Source: Terracoccus sp. 273MFTsu3.1
GTDB lineage: Bacteria > Actinomycetota > Actinomycetes > Actinomycetales > Dermatophilaceae
Assembly (NCBI RefSeq): GCF_000383675.1
Contig: NZ_KB911821.1
Span: 744,001-808,000 of the forward strand
Reading direction: 5' to 3'
DNA: 64,000 nt
The position numbers and the translations under genes are program-made. Below are positions 57,075-64,000 of this stretch, in pieces (within the stretch, counting starts at the first letter, position 1; each line of letters opens with the position of its first letter). The notes beneath the pieces were generated by a model, which searched no databases, had not been told where the DNA came from, and saw only the letters and a program-made list of their open reading frames with translations.

Positions 57075-58373
57075 CTAGCGGAGCGCCTCCTGCATCATCC
57101 AGAGCCAGCTCGTGCCGTTGTCGGTCCGTTCGTCGCCACCGGCCGGAGCGACCGGCGACTGGACTGACAACGACGCAGGGCTGCCGGAGGTCACGGCCCG
57201 GTTGCCGAGGGCGACCGGCGTCGCCCCGAAGGACATCGGGTAGCTCTGCCCGCTCTGACCCCCTCGGGTGGGTTTGGGGGCGTTCTGGGCGCCGCGCACG
57301 TTGATGCCCGAGCCCCGCGAGGCCGCGCAGTGCGCGTCGAGGTTGACGGGCGGCAGGCCGGTCGTGCGGTGCGGGTCGACCTTCGTCGTGCCCTCGTAGC
57401 CGGCTGTGCACGCCTTGGGGTCGTCGACGTTGAGCACGAGCCCGAAGTGCGCGGTGCCGTCGCCGGGCACGACGCTGAAGCCACCCGTCACGACGTCGGG
57501 GTAGGTGACGAGCAGCTGCTCGATGCCGTCGAGCCGGGCCGTCGTCACGTTGCCGATGGTGATGAAGTTGGCGAGGAGCGCGGCCAGGCTCGCCTTGTTC
57601 TCCGAGATGAGCGCGTCGAGCTGCTCGACCGCGACGGACCCTCGGTCGAGGACGACGCGCAGGTCGGGGTCGGCCTGCCGGAGCGCGTCTGCGACGTTCG
57701 CGAAGCCGGACACGCTGGTGCGGATGTCGTCGCCGCTCTTGACCTGCGTGTCGAGGACGATCCGTCCGTCGTCGATGAGACGGGTCGTCTCGGGGAGCGC
57801 CTCGGAGGCGGCCGTGGTCAGGGCGTCACCCGAGTCGATGAGTCGCTGCAGGTCGGAGCCGCCACCCTTGAACGCCTCGGCCAGCTCGTCGACCGTCGTC
57901 ACGAGGTCGTCGCGCGGCACCGACGACACCGTGTCGTCCACGTGCTGGAGCAGCTGGTCGATGCGGAGCGGGAACGCGGTGCGCTCACGGGGGATGACGT
58001 CGCCGGCTGCCAGGTAGGGCGCCCGGGGCGTGCGGGGCTGGAGGTCGAGGTACTGCTCCCCCACCGCCGAGCGGTTCTCGACGACGGCCTTCGTGTCCTT
58101 GGGGACCTCGGTGCCACGGTCGAGGCGGGCGTCGACGACGACGCCGTCGCCCGACAGCCGCATCCCGTCGACCTTGCCGACGGTGACGCCCCGGTAGGTG
58201 ACCTCGGCGCCGACGAAGATGCCACCCGACTGTGCGAGGTCGGCGGACACGACGTAGCTGCCGCCGGCGATCTTGTCGGTGAGACCGACGTAGTTGGCCG
58301 ACAGGATCGCGACGAGGGTGATGGACAGCAGGGCGAAGGCGGCCAGCTGGAGCCGGACGGTGCGGGTGATCAT
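57075..58373 (-). CDS. mceF: Mce family protein F
   Basis: Product of 432 residues. ATG at 58373 overlaps the mceE stop by ATGA. One N-terminal helix (LAAFALLSITLVAILSANYV) is followed by the MCE domain (GIFVGAEVTYRGVTVGKV, SAVGEQYLDLQP) and a long alpha-helical part ending in a Pro/Gly-rich tail. Six such proteins (A-F) line a tunnel that carries lipids across the envelope. The sixth-position gene after the lipoprotein fits MceF. Confidence 0.9.
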   Translation of the reverse strand: MITRTVRLQLAAFALLSITLVAILSANYVGLTDKIAGGSYVVSADLAQSGGIFVGAEVTYRGVTVGKVDGMRLSGDGVVVDARLDRGTEVPKDTKAVVENRSAVGEQYLDLQPRTPRAPYLAAGDVIPRERTAFPLRIDQLLQHVDDTVSSVPRDDLVTTVDELAEAFKGGGSDLQRLIDSGDALTTAASEALPETTRLIDDGRIVLDTQVKSGDDIRTSVSGFANVADALRQADPDLRVVLDRGSVAVEQLDALISENKASLAALLANFITIGNVTTARLDGIEQLLVTYPDVVTGGFSVVPGDGTAHFGLVLNVDDPKACTAGYEGTTKVDPHRTTGLPPVNLDAHCAASRGSGINVRGAQNAPKPTRGGQSGQSYPMSFGATPVALGNRAVTSGSPASLSVQSPVAPAGGDERTDNGTSWLWMMQEALR

Positions 58374-59608
58374 CGGGAGCCTCCCGTGGGGAAGAGCGTG
58401 GACCACGACGCCGCGTCGGCCGTGCCGGCTCCGGAGCCGGGCCGGCCCGAGCCGAGCAGGCCGCCCGGCAGCGTCGTCGGCAGGGGCACTCCGGGCACCG
58501 ACGGGACGGTGACGCTCGGGAGCGGGACCGAAGGCACCGGCACCGACGGCAGCGGCACGGAGGGGAGCGGGACGCCGGGGATGCCCGGCAGGTTCGGGAG
58601 CTTCCCGACGCCGAGGTTGCCGGCGATGGTGTCGAGGTTGGTGTCGAGGGTGGCCCAGAGGTTCGTGAAGTCACCCTTGATGGTGTTCTGGGCGTTGTTG
58701 GGGAAGGGGTAGGTCAGGAGCAGCTGGTAGCTCTTCGGCAGGTCGTCACCGGCCTTGTTGAGCTGGCGCAGGATCGGGCTCACGGCCCGGAGGTTGGCCT
58801 CGAGGTCGCTGCGCGACCCTCGGATCACCCGGGTGCCGACCTCGCCGAGGTCGCGCAGCGCCGTCAGCATCGCCGTCAGCTGCCGACGCTGGTCGGCGAG
58901 GATCTTCAGGCCCTTGGGCAGCTCGTCCAGAGCCGCGGCGATCTTGGCCTGGTTCCGGGCCAGGGTCGACGAGAGCCGGTCGATGCTGTCGATGGCCCGG
59001 ACGATCTCGCCCTTCTGGGCGTCGAGCCCGCCGACGAACGTGTTGAGCTGCGTGACGAGGTCCTTCACGTCGCCGGTGCGCCCGCGGAGGGCGTTGTTGA
59101 GCTCGGCCTCGATGGTCTTCAGCTGTGCGACGCCACCACCGTTGAGCAGCAACGACATCGCGCCGAGGACCTCCTCGACCTCGGGGTTGCGGCTCGTGCG
59201 CGACAGCGGGATGCGGTCGCCCTGCCCGAGGCGGCCCTGGGCCGGCACGTCGGTGGGGGCGGCCAGCGCGACGTACTTCTCGCCGAGCAGCGAGGTCTGC
59301 TTGAGCTCGGCCGTGGCGTTGTCGGGCAGCACGACGTTGCCGGGGAGCCGCAGCCGGACCGTCGCGGTCCAGCCGGTCACCTGGATGTCCTCGACGGACC
59401 CCACGGTGACCTGGTTGACCTTGACCGACGACTGCGGCACGAGGTCGAGCACGTCGGCGAACTCTGCCGTGACCGTGTAGGAGTCGTCGCCGGTGCCGGC
59501 GCCACCCGGGAGCGGGAGGTCGTACGCGCTGCATCCCCCCAGAGCGAGGGAGGCCAGCACGACGACGGCGGAACGGCGTCGCGAACGGGAGCGGACGGCA
59601 TACGTCAT
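58370..59608 (-). CDS. mceE: Mce family lipoprotein (MceE/LprN type)
   Basis: Product of 412 residues. The N-terminus has a lipobox LGGC (SAVVVLASLALGGCSAYDLP). The MCE domain is FADVLDLVPQSSVKVNQVTV and SLLGEKYVALAAP. The C-terminus has VPLPSVPLPS-type repeats (about 340-380) followed by a Gly-rich tail. The lipid anchor is the usual trait of the E member. Overlaps mceD and mceF by 4 nt. Confidence 0.92.
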   Translation of the reverse strand: MTYAVRSRSRRRSAVVVLASLALGGCSAYDLPLPGGAGTGDDSYTVTAEFADVLDLVPQSSVKVNQVTVGSVEDIQVTGWTATVRLRLPGNVVLPDNATAELKQTSLLGEKYVALAAPTDVPAQGRLGQGDRIPLSRTSRNPEVEEVLGAMSLLLNGGGVAQLKTIEAELNNALRGRTGDVKDLVTQLNTFVGGLDAQKGEIVRAIDSIDRLSSTLARNQAKIAAALDELPKGLKILADQRRQLTAMLTALRDLGEVGTRVIRGSRSDLEANLRAVSPILRQLNKAGDDLPKSYQLLLTYPFPNNAQNTIKGDFTNLWATLDTNLDTIAGNLGVGKLPNLPGIPGVPLPSVPLPSVPVPSVPLPSVTVPSVPGVPLPTTLPGGLLGSGRPGSGAGTADAASWSTLFPTGGSR

Positions 59609-60819
59609 CGGGAGCCTCCGAGCAGTCCGCCGAGGGTCGGGTCGGCGCCACGCAGGTTGACGAGGCCACTCGACTGCGGGGTGCCTTGCAGCGCAGTGCC
59701 GCTCGGCAGCGACGGCAGGGTGGGCAGCTTCGGCAGCAGGGCCTTCTTGAGGGAGTCGCACAGCGTGGTGTTTCCCGTGTGCGTCGGGCCGGTCAGGATC
59801 GAGCACACGAGCAGCAGCGGGTCGTCGAGGCCCTTGGCGTTGTTGCGGGTGTCGAGGGTGCCGGTCTCGGGGTGGTAGGCGTTCTGGAGGTTCGACAGCG
59901 CGACCGGGGCGTTCTCGAGGAGCTGGGCCAGGGCCTGACGGTTCTTCGCGAAGGCGTTGGTGACGGTGACCGCGCGGTCGAGGTTGCTCTTGAGCAGCGC
60001 CCGGTTGTCGGAGACGAAGCCCGACACCTCGTCGACCGCGACCCCGAGGCTCTCGAGCGTCGCCTTGAGGTTCTCGCGCTCCTCGCTCAGCTGGGTCGCG
60101 ACGGTCGCGAGGTCGGTGTTGAGCCGCCGCACCTGCGTGTTGTTCGTCGCAAGCATCGAGGTGAAGGACTGGAGGTTCTTCACGGTGCCGAAGAGGTCGT
60201 CGCGGCTGCCGGACAGGGTCGAGAGCGCGGTCGAGAGGTCGTGCACCGTGCCGTTGATCTTGTCGCCGTTGCCGTCGAGGTTGGCGGCAGAGGTGCGCAG
60301 CAGCTCGTTGAGGGCACCGTCCTTGTTGGCCCCGTCGGGACCGAGCGCCACCATGAGGTCGTCGAGGCTCTGCGACACCCGGTCGAGCTCGACCGGAACG
60401 GCCGTGCGCTCCAAGGGGATTCGCGTCCCGGCAGCAAGCGCCGGGCCCGCCTCGTAGACGGGGAGCAGCTGGACGTAGCGGTCCGACACGAGGGACGGCG
60501 CGACGATCGCGGCCTTGGCCGAGGCGGGGACGCGGTACTTGTCGTCGTAGCTGAAGGTGACGTGCACGTGGTCGCCCTCGGGGGTCACGGTGTCGACCTG
60601 GCCGACCTTGACCCCGAGGATGCGCACGTCGGACCCCGGGTAGAGCCCGACGGCGCGGGTGAAGTCGGCGCTGACCGACGTCTGGCCCTGGCGGGGCCAG
60701 AAGACGATGCCGGCCGCGACGAGCGCGACGACGACGAGGCCGGTGACGACCTTGCCGAGCACGGTGGCGGGGCCGTGGAGCCGGCCGAACGGCATACGGG
60801 ATCTCTCGGGCGCGGGCAT
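59605..60819 (-). CDS. mceD: Mce family protein D
   Basis: Product of 404 residues from ATG at 60819, which overlaps the mceC stop by 1 nt (TGATG). Helix VLGKVVTGLVVVALVAAGIV, MCE domain RAVGLYPGSDVRILGVKVGQ and SLVSDRYVQLLPVYEAGP, then long helices (SLDDLMVALGPDGAN and onwards). The C-terminus is Gly/Pro-rich. Confidence 0.9.
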   Translation of the reverse strand: MPAPERSRMPFGRLHGPATVLGKVVTGLVVVALVAAGIVFWPRQGQTSVSADFTRAVGLYPGSDVRILGVKVGQVDTVTPEGDHVHVTFSYDDKYRVPASAKAAIVAPSLVSDRYVQLLPVYEAGPALAAGTRIPLERTAVPVELDRVSQSLDDLMVALGPDGANKDGALNELLRTSAANLDGNGDKINGTVHDLSTALSTLSGSRDDLFGTVKNLQSFTSMLATNNTQVRRLNTDLATVATQLSEERENLKATLESLGVAVDEVSGFVSDNRALLKSNLDRAVTVTNAFAKNRQALAQLLENAPVALSNLQNAYHPETGTLDTRNNAKGLDDPLLLVCSILTGPTHTGNTTLCDSLKKALLPKLPTLPSLPSGTALQGTPQSSGLVNLRGADPTLGGLLGGSR

Positions 60820-61850
60820 CAGCGACCACCTCCGGAGGCGCCGGGAAGGAGCAGGTCGGGCAGCTTCGTGCCGGGCAGGGCGAGCCCGGGTGTGCCGACG
60901 GGCACGACGAGGTTGGAGACCCACGTGTCGAACCAGCGTCCGGTGCCCAGCGTGTTGGCGTAGACCCGCGTGAACGGCGCCATCGCCTGGATCGTCTTCT
61001 GGAGGTCGGCGTCGTGCTTCTGGAGCATGGCGAGCGTCGTGTCGAGCTGGGCGAGGGCCGGCTTCAGCTGCGCCCGGTTGTCGCGCGCGAGGCCGGTCAG
61101 CTGCTTGGCGAGCGCCGACGTGTTGCGGAAGAGCGTGCGGATGTCGTCGCGACGCTTGACGAGCTCGACCATGAGCAGGTCGGCGTCCCGGATCAGCGTG
61201 CTGACCTGCTCGTTGCGGCTGCGGACGAGGCCGGTGACGCTGTTGGCCCGCTGGAGCAGCGAGCCGAGCTCGGCGTCGCGGCTCGCCACCGTGCGGGAGA
61301 GGCGTGAGAGGCCGTCGAGGGTGGCCTTGACGTACTGCGGGCTGTCCTTGAACTCCGTCGCGATGACCGTCAGGGACTTCGCGAGCTGGTCGGTGTCGAT
61401 GCGCTCGGTCGTCGTCGTGAGGTCCTGGAAGGCGTTGATGACGTCGTAGGAGCTGACGGTGCGCGAGACGGGGATCTGCGCGTCGGCGTCGAGCTGCCCC
61501 TGGCCCTTGGGGTCGAGGGCCACGTACTTCTCACCGAGGATCGTCTTCATCCGGACCGAGGCACCGGTCTGCGGGCCGAAGGTCGCGTCCTCCGTGATGG
61601 TGAAGTCGACGCGGACGTGGCCGTCCTCGAGGTCGACACCGGTCACCTTGCCGACCTTGACGCCGGCGATGCGCACGTCGTCGTCGGGCTTGATGCCGCC
61701 GGCCTCCGTGAAGGCCGCGCTGTATGCCGTCCCGCCGCCGATGAGCGGCAGGCTGGAGGCGTTGAACGCCAGGTAGAGCAGGACCGCGATGACGAGCAGG
61801 CCGATCGCACCGATCGGGACCGGGTTGCGCTCTCGGAAAGGGATGCTCAT
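60819..61850 (-). CDS. mceC: Mce family protein C
   Basis: Product of 343 residues from ATG at 61850, overlapping mceB by ATGA. N-terminus SIPFRERNPVPIGAIGLLVI forms the helix; MCE domain AGGIKPDDDVRIAGVKVGKV and KTILGEKYVALDPKGQG. Coiled helices follow (TTERIDTDQLAKSLTVIATE). C-terminal LPGTKLPDLLLPGASGGGR. Confidence 0.9.
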   Translation of the reverse strand: MSIPFRERNPVPIGAIGLLVIAVLLYLAFNASSLPLIGGGTAYSAAFTEAGGIKPDDDVRIAGVKVGKVTGVDLEDGHVRVDFTITEDATFGPQTGASVRMKTILGEKYVALDPKGQGQLDADAQIPVSRTVSSYDVINAFQDLTTTTERIDTDQLAKSLTVIATEFKDSPQYVKATLDGLSRLSRTVASRDAELGSLLQRANSVTGLVRSRNEQVSTLIRDADLLMVELVKRRDDIRTLFRNTSALAKQLTGLARDNRAQLKPALAQLDTTLAMLQKHDADLQKTIQAMAPFTRVYANTLGTGRWFDTWVSNLVVPVGTPGLALPGTKLPDLLLPGASGGGR

Positions 61851-62878
61851 GACTGGCACCTCGCTGACGAGACGTCGTAGGTGGGGCTCACGCCCGGGAG
61901 GATCGGGCTCTTGGTGTCGAACTTGCAGAGGTAGAAGTTGAACCACGACCCGTAGGTCGCCGTGCGCGTCAGCGTGGCGATGCGGCCCGGCGCGCCGGTG
62001 ATGAAGTCCTCGAACTCCTTGACGTTGGCAGGCTTGTTGAGCGTCGTGGCCAGCGTGCGCAGCTGGGAGACGTCGTCCTTGATGAGCGGACGCGTCGAGA
62101 CGAGCAGGTCGGCCGTCTCGGCCGAGAGCGTGTTGATCCCGGACAGCGACCGGCCGATCGTCTCGCGGTCGGCCGCGAGCCCGCTCGTGAAGCGCTGGAG
62201 CTGGTCGATGAGCGAGAGCAGCTGCTGGTCGTGGGCGTCGACGGTGCCGAGCACGGTGTTGAGGTTGTCGATGGTCCGGCCGATGACCGCGTCGCGGTCG
62301 GCGATGGCGGACGTGAGACTGGCCGTCTTGGCGAGCAGGGTGTTGACGTCGCCGCCCTCCCCCTGCAGCGTCTGGATGAGCAGGCCCGAGAGCTCGTTGA
62401 CATCGCTCGGCGACAGCGCGGCGAAGAGCGGCTTGAAGCCGTTGAAGAGGACCGTGAGGTCGAGCGCGGGGTGGGTGCGCGAGAGCGGGATCGTCGAGCC
62501 GTCGGCGAGCGGGGCAGGGGCTCCGGTGCCCTGGCTCAGCGCGAGGTAGCGCTGGCCGACGAGGTTGCGGTACTTGACCGTCACCTCGGTGCCCTGGGTC
62601 AGCACCGAGCTCTTGAGCACCGAGAAGTCGATCTCGGCGGTGGCGCCCTCGGATGTCGCGTCGTGGGCGACCCGGACGTCGGTCACCTCGCCGACCCGGA
62701 CGCCGGCGATGCGGACGTCCTGCCCGGCGATGACGCCCGTGGCGTCGGTGACGACGGCCGTGTAGGTCGCCTTGGAGCCGAGCTGGATGTTGGCGATCGT
62801 CAGCGCGAGGATGCTCGTCGCGAAGAGGGTCACCGCCGCGAAGACGATGAGCTTGATGAGTGAGCCCTTGACCTTCAT
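61847..62878 (-). CDS. mceB: Mce family protein B
   Basis: Product of 343 residues. MKVKGSLIKLIVFAAVTLFA is the helix, followed by the MCE domain (TGVIAGQDVRIAGVRVGEVT, YRNLVGQRYLALSQGTG) and long helices with TLQGEGGDVNTLLAKTASLT. Ends in DFITGAPGRIATLTRTATYG and a Cys-containing tail. Overlaps mceA by ATGA. Confidence 0.92.
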   Translation of the reverse strand: MKVKGSLIKLIVFAAVTLFATSILALTIANIQLGSKATYTAVVTDATGVIAGQDVRIAGVRVGEVTDVRVAHDATSEGATAEIDFSVLKSSVLTQGTEVTVKYRNLVGQRYLALSQGTGAPAPLADGSTIPLSRTHPALDLTVLFNGFKPLFAALSPSDVNELSGLLIQTLQGEGGDVNTLLAKTASLTSAIADRDAVIGRTIDNLNTVLGTVDAHDQQLLSLIDQLQRFTSGLAADRETIGRSLSGINTLSAETADLLVSTRPLIKDDVSQLRTLATTLNKPANVKEFEDFITGAPGRIATLTRTATYGSWFNFYLCKFDTKSPILPGVSPTYDVSSARCQS

Positions 62879-64000
62879 CGGGTGCTCACCACCGTGCCAC
62901 GCATCATCGGCCCGGCGAGCAGGGTCTGGATGCCGCTCGAGCCCCCGTCGGACGGCTGTCCGTCACGGTTGAGGAGGGCTCCGACGACGCGCTGCTCGTC
63001 GACCGTGCCGGCGCTGCCCGAGTCGGCGGCGGAGGCGTTGCCGAGGAGTGCCTGGGGCACGGCAGAGAAGGGCGTCCCGTCGCTCGCCGGCTGGGTGCCG
63101 TCGTCGAAGTGGTTGCCCGCGAAGGGGTTGGACTGTGAACCGTCGGGCGATGGAAGCCCGTAGCAGTGCGGACCCCGCTTGTCGTCCCAGCGCGGCTCCT
63201 CCCCCGGCTTGTACGCCTGCCGGGGAGGAACGACCTCGAGGGTGATGTGGAAGGTGCCACCCGCGAAGGCCGCGTTGGCGCGCGGGAGCCAGTTGACCAG
63301 GCCCGACGCCACGCACGGGTAGATCGGGGAGTACTCGGCAAGCAGCTGCAGCGTCGGCTTGCTGACCTGGCCGACCTGGATGATCCGCTGCTCGTTGTCG
63401 CGCAGGAAGCCGGCCGCCTCGTTGGCGAACCCCGCCGTACCGACGAGGAAGGCGGCGAGCTGCTGGTCCTTCTCGACGATGGTCTTGTTCGTGACACGGA
63501 GCGACTCGGTGAGGCGGAAGAAGTCGGGCGCGACGCCCGCGTAGAGGTCTGCGGTGTCGGCGAGCAGCGAGATGTCCTTCTGGATCGTCGGCATGCTGGG
63601 GTTGAGCGCCTTGAGGTAGCGGTCGACGAGCACGAGGTTGCGGCCGATCTGGTCACCGCGGCCGTCGAGGGTCGTCGACAGGGCGTTGAGGGTCGTGGCG
63701 AGCTTGGCCGGCTGCACGGTGCGCAGCAGCGGGTAGAGGTTGTCGAGGACCGTCTCGAGCTCGATCGACACCCGGCTGCGGTCCTGCGGGATGGTGTCCC
63801 CCGCCTCGATGGGCCGCGCGTTGGACGTCGCGGTGACGAGGTCGACGTAGCGCTCGCCGAAGAGCGTCTTGGGCAGCAGCCGGGCACTGACGTTGGACGG
63901 GATCTTGGCGACCTCGTCGGGCTGGAGCGCCAGCTCGAGACGCGCCCCCGTGGGAGTGGCCTCGACGTGGCGCACCTCGCCGACGAGCAGGCCACGCAGC
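62875..64000 (-). CDS. mceA: Mce family protein A (N-terminus beyond window)
   Basis: At least 375 residues; the start lies beyond 64000. The last part of the MCE domain is seen (GLLVGEVRHVEA, LLPKTLFGERYVDLVTATSN), then helices with LPLLRTVQPAKLATTLNALS-like order and DISLLADTADLYAGVAPDFF. The C-terminus is typical of A members (YSPIYPCVASGLVNWLPRAN, HCYGLPSPDG). The YrbE permease genes should lie just upstream, outside the window. Confidence 0.92.
   Translation of the reverse strand, partial: LRGLLVGEVRHVEATPTGARLELALQPDEVAKIPSNVSARLLPKTLFGERYVDLVTATSNARPIEAGDTIPQDRSRVSIELETVLDNLYPLLRTVQPAKLATTLNALSTTLDGRGDQIGRNLVLVDRYLKALNPSMPTIQKDISLLADTADLYAGVAPDFFRLTESLRVTNKTIVEKDQQLAAFLVGTAGFANEAAGFLRDNEQRIIQVGQVSKPTLQLLAEYSPIYPCVASGLVNWLPRANAAFAGGTFHITLEVVPPRQAYKPGEEPRWDDKRGPHCYGLPSPDGSQSNPFAGNHFDDGTQPASDGTPFSAVPQALLGNASAADSGSAGTVDEQRVVGALLNRDGQPSDGGSSGIQTLLAGPMMRGTVVSTR

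Overview
This is a high-GC (about 70 percent) actinobacterial chromosome segment. Evidence: the ribosomal protein order, the GTG/TTG starts, the actinobacterial RpoC coiled-coil insert, SigE-family and NarL-family regulators, and a non-mycobacterial mce operon. The set fits Micrococcales, plausibly Intrasporangiaceae; the family is inference, without a marker search. No rRNA, tRNA, insertion sequence, prophage or CRISPR array was recognised.

Layout. (a) 1-6378: lipoprotein fragment, truA, a convergent secreted AMIN-like protein, then rplQ, rpoA, rpsD, rpsK, rpsM, rpmJ and infA on the minus strand. (b) 6636-17906: a block between infA and map. It holds a NarL-type two-component system, alr-ddl-VanX-like dipeptidase, small conserved genes, a SigE-family sigma factor with a membrane partner, a drug exporter and a serine hydrolase. 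(c) 17970-30723: map, adk, secY and the spc and S10 ribosomal operons, all minus. (d) 31053-37252: accessory genes, including a DCC-family protein, an M18 aminopeptidase, a frameshifted lipoprotein, a DUF2785 protein, a WXG100-like secreted protein translationally coupled to a lipoprotein, and a methyltransferase. (e) 37540-41935: the str operon (rpsL, rpsG, fusA, tuf). (f) 42320-52248: a conserved unknown, a PBP4-type peptidase, rpoC and rpoB. (g) 52748-55428: a DUF4282 protein and an agmatine-to-putrescine pair (aguA, aguB). (h) 55588-64000: an mce lipid-import operon (mceA partial to mceF, then two Mce-associated proteins), minus; its permeases lie beyond the window.

Most interesting points. 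(1) The perfect palindrome TCCTCCC-N2-GGGAGGA lies just upstream of both the two-component operon and alr. This suggests that the response regulator controls itself and a D-Ala-D-Ala ligase/dipeptidase module. (2) The S10 and str operons have long leaders (about 250-270 nt) that share two sequence boxes, one able to form alternative hairpins. (3) The heptamer GGCATAC/GTATGCC occurs about 26 times by eye, including as inverted pairs in long hairpins between rpsD/rpoA, rpsG/fusA and rpoB/rpoC. (4) A WXG100-like protein with an uncharacterised C-terminal domain overlaps a lipoprotein gene by ATGA and looks like an exported effector with a partner.
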